From an uncultured Collinsella sp. (GTDB taxonomy: Bacteria > Actinomycetota > Coriobacteriia > Coriobacteriales > Coriobacteriaceae), in NCBI GenBank assembly GCA_958370325.1, contig CATXJW010000010.1, forward strand, positions 1-58,442: DNA of 58,442 nt, in the 5' to 3' direction. How positions within the stretch are numbered: the first letter of the stretch is position 1; each line of letters begins with the position of its first letter. The position numbers were made by a program, and so were the translations under genes. The notes under the pieces were generated by a model. The model did no database searches and had not been told where the DNA came from. It was given only the letters and a program-made list of their open reading frames with translations. Below are positions 24,411 through 32,603 of this stretch, in pieces.

Positions 24411-24600
24411 ATGTCGCTCCTTACATACACGGTTGCATACTCGCGAACCCGCACGCAAGGACCGAAGCCGGCCGCGTCGCAACGCCGCATACCCGGAGCG
24501 TAGAGCCGGGCAGGACACGCAGGGCAGCATCAAAGCCGATGGCGCATCGATTCGCATGCAGGTGATTGTACTCCCCGCACGCCTTGGATAAAACGCTTTT

Positions 24601-24616
24601 CTTTAACTAAGTAAAG
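24601..24616. promoter_or_regulatory. Palindrome upstream of ilvE, shared with the amino-acid importer
   Basis: CTTTAACTAAGTAAAG, half-sites CTTTA and TAAAG with a 6-bp centre. On the minus strand it reads ACTTTACTTAGTTAAAG, matching the site at 47639-47658 (ACTTTACCTAACTAAAG) upstream of the importer operon. Likely a common repressor or activator site. Confidence 0.5.
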
Positions 24617-24640
24617 TATTTTCATTTGCTTTCAACACAA

Positions 24641-24672
24641 AAGGCCCGCCATCGAATCCGATGACGGGCCTT
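24641..24672 (-). terminator. Terminator of the DedA gene
   Basis: AAGGCCCGTCATCGG pairs with CCGATGGCGGGCCTT-type complement, followed on the minus strand by TTTTGTGTT. Confidence 0.85.
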
Positions 24673-24700
24673 GGAATTAACGTCCGAAAACAAGCTCGGA

Positions 24701-25348
24701 CTAGGCGTTCTTTTTACCGAGCTTTGCCTTAACCAAACCGACCACGGTCGGAATGATCGACACGGCGACGATGCCTACGATCAGCAGCTCAAAGTGCTCC
24801 TGCACAAAGGGGATGCCGCCAAAGAAGTAGCCCAGCAGCGTAAAGACCGTCGACCAGGTAATGCCACCCAACACGTTAAAGATGACAAAGTTGCGCCAGT
24901 GCATGCCGCCCATGCCGGCGATAAAAGGCACAAAGGTGCGGATGAACGGGAAGAAGCGACCGAGGAAGATGGCCAGATGGCCCCACTTATCTAGGAAATC
25001 CTCGGACTTTTTGATACGCTCGGGCGTCATGGCCTTTACCTTGCCCGAGGCGATGATCTTGCGGCCAAAGAAGTGGCCGATCATAAAGTTGCACTGATCG
25101 CCCAGGATGGCTGCGGCCCATGCGGTGGCCAGAAGCGCCACGATGTTAAAGCCGCCGTTATGAGCAAAGAAGCCCGAGGCAAACAGCAGTGAGTCGCCGG
25201 GAAGGAACGGGAAGAACACCACGCCCGTCTCGATAAAGATGATCAGGAACACGCAGCCGTAGGCCATAAGCGGGCCGGCGGCGATCCAGCTGGCGATCGC
25301 AGTGCGCGGATCCTTAAGCAGCTCGGCGATAAAATTGATGAAACCCAT
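24701..25348 (-). CDS. DedA family membrane protein
   Basis: 215 residues from ATG 25348 after GAGAGG. Several membrane segments, with the DedA motifs ETGVVFFPFLPGDSLLFASG and GRFFPFIRTFVPFIAGMGG (the F/Y-x-R-F-x-P-x-x-R-T-x-x-P-x-x-A-G block with essential Arg). The family (SNARE-associated/VTT domain) includes lipid scramblases such as UptA that recycle undecaprenyl phosphate or phospholipids. The C-terminus is basic (KAKLGKKNA). It is divergent from cysE. Confidence 0.92.
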   Translation of the reverse strand: MGFINFIAELLKDPRTAIASWIAAGPLMAYGCVFLIIFIETGVVFFPFLPGDSLLFASGFFAHNGGFNIVALLATAWAAAILGDQCNFMIGHFFGRKIIASGKVKAMTPERIKKSEDFLDKWGHLAIFLGRFFPFIRTFVPFIAGMGGMHWRNFVIFNVLGGITWSTVFTLLGYFFGGIPFVQEHFELLIVGIVAVSIIPTVVGLVKAKLGKKNA

Positions 25349-25572
25349 GAAGTAAAACCTCTCAGTTGTGGGCGCGGATACGTCCAAGTTGACCAGTATA
25401 CGGTTGCGGCGCGAGCACGGGCCAAACCCCTCAAAAGTCTTACTTCATTACCAGCAAGTTTGCATAACTGACACCTGTCGCCCAAAGCAAAGCAAGATTG
25501 CCCTTCCTAATCCCTAGCGAATCGCTATACTTTATTGAATCGCATTGTCACGGCGCTGAGGGAGGGCGGCCG

Positions 25573-26277
25573 GTGAGCTTTATCAATACCATTCGCGAGG
25601 ACATCAAGACCGTCCAGGCGCAGGACCCCGCCGCGCAAAACGGTCTGGTCATCTTCCTTTCCTATCCTGGCCTGCACGCCAAGTGGAACCACGTGCCCGA
25701 GCACTGGCTTTGGGAGCACGGTCATCGCTCACTCGCCCGTGTGCTCTCGCAAATCACCCGCCACATCACCGGCGTCGAGATTCATCCCGCCGCGCAGATC
25801 GGCAAGCACTTCTTTATCGACCACGCCATGGGCGTCGTCATCGGCGAGACCACCATTGTGGGCGACAACTGTGTGCTCTACCAGGGCGTCACGCTCGGCG
25901 GCACCGGCAACGAGACCGGCAAGCGCCACCCCACCCTGGGCAACAATGTCACGGTGGGCACGGGCGCCAAGGTGCTTGGCAACATCCGCATCGGCAACAA
26001 CGTCAAAATCGGCGGCAACTCGGTCGTCGTCAAGGACGTGCCCGACAACTGCACCGTCGTGGGCGTGCCTGGGCGCATCATCAAGCGCAACGGCTGCCGT
26101 GTGTTCGAGGAGAGCTTCGACGCCAAGCAGCATCGCGAGTACATGCCCGACGATGCCGCCGAGCAGAGCGCCCTCAACCGCCAGGGCATCACCGAAAACG
26201 CCCGTCGCGTCAAGGAACTCGAGCGAGAGGTGGCCGAGCTCAAAGCCCTCGTCGCCAAGCTCGTGGACGAGCGCTAG
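25573..26277 (+). CDS. cysE: Serine O-acetyltransferase
   Basis: 234 residues from GTG 25573, preceded by GGAGGG. Short helical N-terminal part typical of the EpsC/CysE class, then left-handed beta-helix hexapeptides: GVEIHPAAQIGKHFFIDH, GVVIGETTIVGDNC, GGTGNETGKRHPTLGNNV, GNIRIGNNVKIGGNSVV. His residues in IDHAMG and KRHP fit the catalytic acetyltransferase. It makes O-acetylserine from serine and acetyl-CoA, the committed step of cysteine synthesis. The C-terminal about 50 residues are an unusual Glu/Arg-rich helix (ARRVKELEREVAELKALVAKL), likely a coiled coil, where cysteine-synthase binding tails normally end in Ile. cysK is not adjacent. Confidence 0.95.
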   Translation: MSFINTIREDIKTVQAQDPAAQNGLVIFLSYPGLHAKWNHVPEHWLWEHGHRSLARVLSQITRHITGVEIHPAAQIGKHFFIDHAMGVVIGETTIVGDNCVLYQGVTLGGTGNETGKRHPTLGNNVTVGTGAKVLGNIRIGNNVKIGGNSVVVKDVPDNCTVVGVPGRIIKRNGCRVFEESFDAKQHREYMPDDAAEQSALNRQGITENARRVKELEREVAELKALVAKLVDER

Positions 26278-26313
26278 GGCCGCGGGCAACCGCCACAGCA
26301 TGAACGCCAACAC

Positions 26314-26355
26314 AAAAGGCGCGCCAGGGAATCCGCCCCCGGCGCGCCTTCTTTT
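26314..26355 (+). terminator. Terminator of cysE
   Basis: AAGGCGCGCC pairs with GGCGCGCCTT around a 15-nt loop; CTTTTC follows. The A tract on the left may let it serve the minus-strand ABC genes as well. Confidence 0.85.
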
Positions 26356-26388
26356 CGATGTGGCATGCGGGGCTGCCCCTTTGTCACC

Positions 26389-28392
26389 TTATGCGAACTG
26401 GCTTAGGTAGAGGTCGGCATAAGCGCCCTCGGCAGCCAGCAGCTCCTTGTGCGTACCCTGCTCGATGATATTGCCGTGATCCATGACCAGGATGAGGTCG
26501 GCATCGACGATCGTCGACAGACGGTGCGCGATCACAAAGCTCGTGCGCCCGCGCATGAGCGCATCCATAGCACGGCCGATGGCGAGCTCGGTGCGCGTGT
26601 CCACGCTCGACGTCGCCTCGTCCAGGATGAGGATCGCCGGGTTGTTGAGCAGCACGCGCGCGATGGTCAGCAGCTGGCGTTGGCCCTGGCTGATGCTCTC
26701 GGCATCGTTAGCCACACGCGTGTCGTAGCCCTGCGGCATAGTGCGCACAAAGAAGTCGACCTGAGCGGCACGTGCGGCCGCGACAATCTCCTCGCGCGTC
26801 GCCTCGGGACAGCCGTAGGCGATGTTTTCGGCAATGGTGCCATCGAACAGCCAGGCGTCCTGCAGCACCATGCCAAACTGCTGGCGCAGCTCACCGCGGT
26901 CCATACGGCTCGTGTCCACACCGTCGAGGGTGATGCGGCCGCCGTCGATCTCGTAGAAGCGCATGAGCAGATTGATAAGCGTGGTCTTGCCCGCACCCGT
27001 GGTTCCCACCACCGCGATCTTTTGGCCCGGCTCAGCGGCAAACGACACGTCTCGCATAAGCGGCTTGTCGGGCGCATAGCCAAAACGCACGTGTTCAAAG
27101 ACAACACGGCCCTCCGCCTTGCCCGGCAGTTTGGCGGCGGCCGCCGGCAACGGATCGGCCTCCATCTCGGGCTCGTCGAGCAGGTCAAACACGCGCTCCG
27201 CACTCGCCAGTGCACTCTGCAGCGAGTTAAAGGTAAACGACAGCTGCGTCATGGGCTCGGACGCTTCATAGATAAACTGGAAGAACGCCTGGAACACGCC
27301 GACGGTCATATGACCGGCGACCAACATGCTGCAGCCCACAAGCGCAATCACGATCTGCGCCAAGCGGCCGATAAAGCGCACCGCGGGGCCGACGGCGTTA
27401 ATCATAAAGTCGGCTTTGGTGCTCACGCGCGCCAGTTCCTTCGAAGCCTCGTGTACCTCGGCAGAGCTCTGACGCTCGCGGTTGAATGCGCGAATCACCA
27501 GACGACCCGAATAGCCCTCCTCGACCGCGCTCGTAATCTTGGACACCCACTCCTGGCGCTCGCCCGTCACATCGTGCGTGCGGCGCGACACGACCTTCGT
27601 CACCAGCAGCGAAAGCGCCGTAAAGAACAAAAAGACGAGCGTGAGCGGCACGCTAAACACGAACATCACGCTCACGGCGCCCACCACGGTACCGATCGAC
27701 ACCAGCAACTGCAGCAAGCCGCGCTGCATGCTCTCGGACATCTTGTCCAAGTCGTTGGTCGCGCGGCTGACGACCTCGCCGGGACGATGCGCATCAAAGT
27801 AGGCAAGCGGCAGACGGTTGAGCTTTTGTGCGATGCGGTTGCGTAGGCGCAGGTTGAGGCGCTCGGCAACGCTCGACATCAAAAAGCTCTGGAGTGCGTA
27901 GAACGAGGCGGCGGCGGTCCAGATCATAAAGTAGATGAAGATGGTCCTGCCGCAGTTCTCCCAGGTAATGCTGAAGGTAGCGTTGTTGGCAAACGCCAGC
28001 TTCATGTGCCCCCACAGCTCATCGATCACGCGGGCGCTGTAAGCCGGCGCAGCGGTGTTAAAGATGGCATAGAATACGATGCTCGCGAACACGATATAGA
28101 AGCGCCAATGGTCGCCGGCGGCCTCGCTCCACAGGCGGCGCACCGTCGCCCAGGTGTCGCGGGGCGTCTCGTCCTCGTCCTCGTCGTCAACGTCGCGCAT
28201 GCGCTCCGCCTCGGCGCGGGCGCGCTCGTCCTCGGCGCGCTCGTTTTCCTCGTAGAGTGCCTGGCGGCGAGCCTCGCGCTCCGCCGCCGCCTTGGCGGCT
28301 TCGTCCAGGCCGGGCGTAGCGCCCGTCTCCTCGACTGTCTCTGCAACCGCGGCGTCATCGGCGATGCCCTGCTTCTTGAGCTCCTCGGTCAT
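26389..28392 (-). CDS. ABC exporter half, canonical ATPase subunit (second pair)
   Basis: 667 residues from ATG 28392, seven bases after GGAGGT; an in-frame GTG at 28401 abuts that site. An acidic, Arg/Glu-rich N-terminal extension of about 90 residues (EREARRQALYEENERAEDERA) precedes the six-helix domain. ATPase: Walker A GTTGAGKTTL, signature ISQGQRQL, Walker B LILDEATSSVD with catalytic Glu, H-loop IAHRLST. It is the active-site partner of the gene just upstream (one base between that stop and this start). It is paralogous to 1450-3309, sharing the odd SQGQ signature. Likely a MarR-controlled efflux pump. Confidence 0.92.
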   Translation of the reverse strand: MTEELKKQGIADDAAVAETVEETGATPGLDEAAKAAAEREARRQALYEENERAEDERARAEAERMRDVDDEDEDETPRDTWATVRRLWSEAAGDHWRFYIVFASIVFYAIFNTAAPAYSARVIDELWGHMKLAFANNATFSITWENCGRTIFIYFMIWTAAASFYALQSFLMSSVAERLNLRLRNRIAQKLNRLPLAYFDAHRPGEVVSRATNDLDKMSESMQRGLLQLLVSIGTVVGAVSVMFVFSVPLTLVFLFFTALSLLVTKVVSRRTHDVTGERQEWVSKITSAVEEGYSGRLVIRAFNRERQSSAEVHEASKELARVSTKADFMINAVGPAVRFIGRLAQIVIALVGCSMLVAGHMTVGVFQAFFQFIYEASEPMTQLSFTFNSLQSALASAERVFDLLDEPEMEADPLPAAAAKLPGKAEGRVVFEHVRFGYAPDKPLMRDVSFAAEPGQKIAVVGTTGAGKTTLINLLMRFYEIDGGRITLDGVDTSRMDRGELRQQFGMVLQDAWLFDGTIAENIAYGCPEATREEIVAAARAAQVDFFVRTMPQGYDTRVANDAESISQGQRQLLTIARVLLNNPAILILDEATSSVDTRTELAIGRAMDALMRGRTSFVIAHRLSTIVDADLILVMDHGNIIEQGTHKELLAAEGAYADLYLSQFA

Positions 28393-28393
28393 G

Positions 28394-30130
28394 CTACTCA
28401 CCTCCCTTCATCTGCGATTCCGTGATAGCGCGGTACACCTCGCAGGTTTCCATGAGCTCGTCGTGCGTGCCTAGGCCCACGACCTCGCCGTCTTTGAGCA
28501 CCACGATCTGATCGGCATGCAAAATAGTCGAGATGCGCTGGGCGATGATGAGCACCGCGGCATCGCACGTCTCGTCCTGCAGCGCATGGCGCAGTGCCGC
28601 ATCGGTCTTAAAGTCCAGGGCCGAAAAACTGTCGTCGAAGATATACAGGTCGGCGCGCTTCATGAGTGCGCGGGCGATCGCCAGGCGCTGGCGCTGACCG
28701 CCCGAGAAGTTCGTGCCGCCCTGGGCCACCGGCGTATCGAGCCCCTGGGGCTGGTCGAGCACAAAGGTGCTCTGGGCAACCTGGAGCGCATGGAGCATGT
28801 CAGCCTCGGTCGCGTCTTCGTTGCCAAAGCGCAGATTGCTTGCCACCGTACCCGAGAACAGCCATGCCTTCTGCGGCACATAGGCGATACGCCCGCGGAT
28901 GTCGTCTTGCGAAAGGTCGCGCAGATCGATGCCGTTCAGGCGAATGGCGCCCTTCGTGGCATCGTGGAAGCGAAGCAAGAGCTTGGCCACCGTTGACTTG
29001 CCCGAGCCCGTTGAGCCCACGATCGCGGTCGTCTGTCCGCGGCGGCAGGCAAAACTCAGGTTGCACAGGGTGTCCTCGTCGGCATCGTCAAAACGGAACG
29101 ACATGTGGTCGAACACGGCCACCGCGTCGGCCCCATCTGCGGACTCAGGCGCCCCGTCGCCCAGCGTAGCCTTACCGTCCACAATGCTCGGCTCGATTTC
29201 GAGCACCTGCTGCGCACGGTTGAGGCACGCCGCGGCGCGCGGAAGCGTCAGTACTACCATCTGCGCCATCATCACAAAGAACAGGATCAGAAGCGCGTAC
29301 TCCAGCACGGCCGAGATGCTGCCGATTTGCATGGCATGGACGCCCACGCGGTTGCCGCCCACCCACAGCACCGCCACCTCGGCGATGTTCATCAAAAAGA
29401 AGCTGGAGCTGTCGAGACCCACAAACAGGTGGTTGACCTTGATGGCATTGGCCGCGTAATCGCTAAACACCTCGTCCAGGCGCTGCTCCTCGTGGCGCTC
29501 CTTGTTAAATGCGCGGATGACGCGCACGCCCACGATGTTCTCGCGCAGCACCACGTTCATGCGGTCGATAAAGCTCTGCAGGCGCATAAAGATCGGCGCG
29601 GCGTTGGCAACGGTAAAGACCGCCGCCACCAGCACAACCGCAACGACCACGCCCAGCAGCGTGCCCATGGCAGGATCGATAAACCAGGCAAAGATGATGC
29701 CCGCGACGGCCAAGAACGGCACCGGCAGCACCAACTGAATCGTCTGAAGGATAGCCTGCTGAATCACGTTGATGTCGTTGAGCGAGCGTGTGATCATCGA
29801 ACCCGTGCCAAAGCGCTCAAAGTCGCTGGCGGACAGCTCGAGCGACTTATCGTAGACGGCGTTGCGGATGTCGCAGGCCACATTGGCCGCCAGACGGGCC
29901 GAAAGATAGCAGCCCAGCACCGCGCCGCCGCTGGCCATGCCGGTCGCGATAAGCATGTACAGGCCGTTGCGCAGGATGTAGTCGACATCACCCGTCGTAA
30001 TGCCCGTATTGACCATGTTCGCCAACATCGTGGGCACGAGCAGCGTACCGACGTTGTCTATCAGCAGCACAAACAGCGTCACCGTAATCAGCCCGCGATA
30101 CGGCCTCATAAACCTCATTAAGAGTCGCAT
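28394..30130 (-). CDS. ABC exporter half, degenerate ATPase subunit (second pair)
   Basis: 578 residues. Six-helix membrane domain then ATPase: Walker A GSTGSGKSTV, signature FSGGQRQRL, Walker B YIFDDSFSALD (catalytic Glu replaced by Asp), H-loop IIAQRIST (Gln for His). It is the same division of labour as the pair at 1450-5166. The start overlaps the MarR gene's end by 13 bp; ATG 30130 has AGGGGAG two bases away, so ATG 30118 (MRFMRPYRG) may be the true start. It is translationally coupled to its neighbours in a three-gene operon. Confidence 0.92.
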   Translation of the reverse strand: MRLLMRFMRPYRGLITVTLFVLLIDNVGTLLVPTMLANMVNTGITTGDVDYILRNGLYMLIATGMASGGAVLGCYLSARLAANVACDIRNAVYDKSLELSASDFERFGTGSMITRSLNDINVIQQAILQTIQLVLPVPFLAVAGIIFAWFIDPAMGTLLGVVVAVVLVAAVFTVANAAPIFMRLQSFIDRMNVVLRENIVGVRVIRAFNKERHEEQRLDEVFSDYAANAIKVNHLFVGLDSSSFFLMNIAEVAVLWVGGNRVGVHAMQIGSISAVLEYALLILFFVMMAQMVVLTLPRAAACLNRAQQVLEIEPSIVDGKATLGDGAPESADGADAVAVFDHMSFRFDDADEDTLCNLSFACRRGQTTAIVGSTGSGKSTVAKLLLRFHDATKGAIRLNGIDLRDLSQDDIRGRIAYVPQKAWLFSGTVASNLRFGNEDATEADMLHALQVAQSTFVLDQPQGLDTPVAQGGTNFSGGQRQRLAIARALMKRADLYIFDDSFSALDFKTDAALRHALQDETCDAAVLIIAQRISTILHADQIVVLKDGEVVGLGTHDELMETCEVYRAITESQMKGGE

Positions 30131-30618
30131 GTCTCCCCTTCGCCCTTATCGTCAGCCTCGTTCTCGGCGGCCACTTGCCGTTTAAATGCCTCGCACTCTT
30201 CATTAAGAACATGGGAGAACTTACCGACCAAGCGCATAATCTCGCGCTGTTCCCACGGCTCGAGCGCCTCGAATGCCTGTTGCTCGGCTTTTTGCGCCGG
30301 CAACGCGTAGCGCTTGGCAAACTGCATACCTTCTTCGGTCAGTCGCACAACCTTGTTCTTACGACTGCCCTCGGCAAACTCCAGCGTCGCAAGCCCTCGC
30401 GCCCTAAGCGTCTTGATCGCCGAGTTGATGGTCTGTTTGCTGTAGAACCATTCACTCGTCAGCCGACTCACGGCAACGCTTCCGCCCGCTGCACTCGTGT
30501 CGACGAGCATCCAGTAGGCGCAGTCCGAAAGACCGCAGGTGCGCGCGAACTCCGAATAGATACGGTCAAGCCCGTTGAGCATCCGGTCGAAATCGACCAA
30601 CGTAACCGTGCAATCCAT
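30118..30618 (-). CDS. MarR-family transcriptional regulator
   Basis: About 166 residues. A winged helix is visible: SVAVSRLTSEWFYSKQTINSAIKTLRARGL (recognition helix) then TLEFAEGSRKNKVVRLTEEGMQFA (wing). The flanking helices would form the dimer interface. First gene of the operon with the exporter pair, so it probably represses the operon until it binds a ligand or toxin. Two identical 18-bp palindromes lie just upstream. I chose ATG 30618, preceded by GGTGGGAG; ATG 30630 lacks a ribosome site. Confidence 0.9.
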   Translation of the reverse strand: MDCTVTLVDFDRMLNGLDRIYSEFARTCGLSDCAYWMLVDTSAAGGSVAVSRLTSEWFYSKQTINSAIKTLRARGLATLEFAEGSRKNKVVRLTEEGMQFAKRYALPAQKAEQQAFEALEPWEQREIMRLVGKFSHVLNEECEAFKRQVAAENEADDKGEGETCDS

Positions 30619-30634
30619 CTCTCCCACCATTCGA

Positions 30635-30685
30635 TAGTCCGAGTTTTGACTAATTAGAGTTTCAGGTTAGTCCGAGTTTTGACTA
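30635..30685 (-). promoter_or_regulatory. Twin operators of the MarR-exporter operon
   Basis: TAGTCCGAGTTTTGACTA occurs at 30635-30652 and again at 30668-30685, identical, with 33 bp between starts (about three turns). Each is a TAGTC/GACTA palindrome. The pair sits immediately upstream of the MarR start, as expected for autoregulation. Confidence 0.75.
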
Positions 30686-30732
30686 TCGTCAAGGGCGGCC
30701 GTGCAAGACGTGCGACCTATGCAACATATCGA

Positions 30733-30771
30733 CAAAAAAGACCGCCGGCGCGGGGGCGGCGCCGGCGGTTG
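30733..30771 (-). terminator. Terminator of the 96-residue protein gene
   Basis: CCGCCGGCGC pairs with GCGCCGGCGG around a G/C loop, then TCTTTTTTG on the minus strand. Confidence 0.9.
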
Positions 30772-30795
30772 CGAGAGAATATCAATTGTTGGCTG

Positions 30796-31086
30796 TTACG
30801 CAGCGACGGCCTCGTAGACCGTGGCGCCCGAGAAGCTGTCGTGCAGGCTCTTGCCGCAGATCCACGGCAGTTCGACGACCTCGCAGACCGTGTTGACCAG
30901 CTCGGAGCAGTCAGTAAAGTGGCCCTTATCGTTGAGGGCCTCGCAATCCTGAACACGCCAATAGCCATCGGTGTGCGTGATGTAGTACTCGTGATCGTTG
31001 ATCGACACGAAAGCGCGCGTCTTGGAACGCAGCAGCTTCAGAAATCCTTCGAAGTCGGTCTCGACGACATCTCCAGCCTGGAACAT
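30796..31086 (-). CDS. Small acidic cysteine-containing protein, unknown
   Basis: 96 residues with a near-perfect AGGAGGTAACATC-ATG start. No signal peptide or membrane helix. Content: an N-terminal beta-like segment (FQAGDVVETDFEGFLKLL), SKTRAFVSINDHEYYITHTDGYWRVQDC, and four cysteines (QDC, TDC, TVC, WIC) spread over residues 48-77. Their spacing does not match a known metal-binding pattern. Monocistronic with its own terminator. It could be a regulatory or stress protein; no family recognised. Confidence 0.75.
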   Translation of the reverse strand: MFQAGDVVETDFEGFLKLLRSKTRAFVSINDHEYYITHTDGYWRVQDCEALNDKGHFTDCSELVNTVCEVVELPWICGKSLHDSFSGATVYEAVAA

Positions 31087-31213
31087 GATGTTACCTCCTG
31101 GCCCGGCGCCACCATGGCGCGTTGATAAACGTTGGCACTCCTTTAGTAAAACCTTTATCAGAGCTTATGCGCGCATCATTTAGGCAAGTGGTAAAAAACC
31201 GCAGGGTAGACGG

Positions 31214-31229
31214 GATAAAACGTTTAATC
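31214..31229. promoter_or_regulatory. AAACGTTT-centred near-palindrome
   Basis: GATAAAACGTTTAATC is symmetric at 14 of 16 positions and centred on AACGTT, a shape common in LacI-family operators. It lies between the divergent 96-residue gene and the nitroreductase gene, 152 bp before the latter's start. Assignment to either gene is open. Confidence 0.3.
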
Positions 31230-31380
31230 ATCCCACCGGTTTGTCACATTCTGAAGCTACTTTTATGCAAACCTACTTTCCCAATTGGAATCTATCCTTT
31301 TGGCCGGGCAATTGACCGTCTATCGTTTGAGCCCGACGGGTATGAACGGGGCATCTGCAACGCCACTACAAGGAGACACC

Positions 31381-31902
31381 ATGGAGACTATCGAAGCGCT
31401 CATCCACCGCCGCAGTTGCCGCAAATACAGCGACCGTCCCGTCGAGGCCGAAAAGCTCGCGCGTATTATCGAAGCCGGCCAATATGCACCAAGTGGCATG
31501 GGCCGCCAGCCGGTGACGTTTGTCGCCGTCACCGACCCCGCGACCGTCGAGCGTCTCTCACAGCTCAACGCCCAGGTCATGGGCGGCAACGGCGACCCCT
31601 TCTATGGCGCCAAGACCGTTGTGGTGGTGCTGGTCGACCGCAGCGTGCCCACGCATCTGGAAGACGGCTCGCTTGCCATGGGCAACCTGCTCAATGCCGC
31701 CCATGCACTGGGTGTCGATTCGTGCTGGATTCACCGCGCGCATGAGGTCTTTGACTCGCCCGAAGGCCTGGAGCTGCTGGCCAGCTGGGGCCTGCCCGCC
31801 GACGGCAGCCTGCGCGGTGTCGGTCACTGCATTCTGGGCTATGCCGAGGACACGCTACCCGAGCCCAAACCCCGCCGCGACAACGTGGTGTATGTTAGGT
31901 AA
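31381..31902 (+). CDS. Nitroreductase family protein
   Basis: 173 residues from ATG 31381 after AAGGAG; the frame is open about 96 bases upstream without signals. The FMN-binding start ALIHRRSCRKYSDRPVEAEKLARIIEAGQYAPSGMGRQP is typical; later GSLAMGNLLNAAHALGVDSCWIHRA and GVGHCILGYAEDTLPEPKPRR complete the fold. Such proteins are FMN-dependent NAD(P)H oxidoreductases acting on nitro compounds, quinones or, in gut anaerobes, other electron acceptors. The small size and loss of the longer insertion suggest the ferredoxin-fold-free subfamily. Substrate unknown. Confidence 0.92.
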   Translation: METIEALIHRRSCRKYSDRPVEAEKLARIIEAGQYAPSGMGRQPVTFVAVTDPATVERLSQLNAQVMGGNGDPFYGAKTVVVVLVDRSVPTHLEDGSLAMGNLLNAAHALGVDSCWIHRAHEVFDSPEGLELLASWGLPADGSLRGVGHCILGYAEDTLPEPKPRRDNVVYVR

Positions 31903-31907
31903 TTAGT

Positions 31908-31931
31908 TCCGCCGTTCTAACGAACGGCGGA
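31908..31931. repeat. Short palindrome (family D copy 1)
   Basis: CCGCCGTTC and GAACGGCGG arms with a TAAC centre. The same 24-nt sequence occurs inverted at 45927-45950, and half of it at 36116-36132. Lies directly after the nitroreductase stop and may also terminate transcription. Confidence 0.75.
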
Positions 31932-31943
31932 CCCGCTCGCAAC

Positions 31944-32519
31944 TTATCTTGCCGATGGAGTTGTCGTCGTTTCGTTCGTTTGAGTCGTTTCGGCGCCGTC
32001 GCCCTGTTCGTCCTCGTCCTTTTGCGCGTCGGCGATGGTGGAGGCCGCCGCAACGATACCGCGCTGGGGCGCGACGCCCGTCTGGGTCTGAGCGCCCTCG
32101 ACAACTTCTGTGCCTGCATGCGCGAGCTCGGGCGATTTAAACACTGCGTCCAAGTTGGCGCCACCGCCGGCGTAGCCAAGCGCAGCGAGTGCGATGACGA
32201 TCACTGCAACGACGACCGCGATCGGAACATAACGATGCCAACCAGCCGGATTGAGTCCGCTGCGGCGAGCCGCCCCGCGGCTAATATAGCCAAGCGTGCC
32301 GTCGTGCTTGAGCTTTGAGCCCACCACGCACTTGCGGCCCCACAACGAGGACTCTGCCTGCATAGCCAAGCGGGCGCTTGCCGAAGGATAGCCGTATTTA
32401 GTGCGCTTGAACGAACCATCAAACCCCGAGGCGTGTTTGCCCCACGTCACCGATGTTGTGCGTCGGTTGACCGGCGCGGCACTCCGCCTTCTGCGGCTCG
32501 GTTTTGTAGTCTCAGCCAT
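31944..32519 (-). CDS. Predicted single-pass membrane protein
   Basis: 191 residues from ATG 32519 after GGGGGCG. The N-terminus is very basic (ETTKPSRRRRSAAPVNRR), residues 96-115 are a membrane helix (YVPIAVVVAVIVIALAALG), and the C-terminal about 75 residues are Thr/Glu/Gln/Ala-rich, low-complexity and probably outside the cell. The first 90 residues hold a KRTKYGYPSASARLAMQA segment and no known domain. No family recognised; N-in/C-out orientation follows from the charges. Separate from its neighbours. Confidence 0.75.
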   Translation of the reverse strand: MAETTKPSRRRRSAAPVNRRTTSVTWGKHASGFDGSFKRTKYGYPSASARLAMQAESSLWGRKCVVGSKLKHDGTLGYISRGAARRSGLNPAGWHRYVPIAVVVAVIVIALAALGYAGGGANLDAVFKSPELAHAGTEVVEGAQTQTGVAPQRGIVAAASTIADAQKDEDEQGDGAETTQTNETTTTPSAR

Positions 32520-32603
32520 ACGCCCCCGCACGCCGTAACCAAATCGAAACAATAACGCTTTGGACTGTAGCACACGCGTCGCGCGCGGTCACGGGCGCCT
32601 CGC

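Noticed and set aside
24411..24600. T-box or leader-peptide attenuator before ilvE
   Set aside because: No T-box motif, no run of branched-chain codons and no antiterminator/terminator pair was seen.
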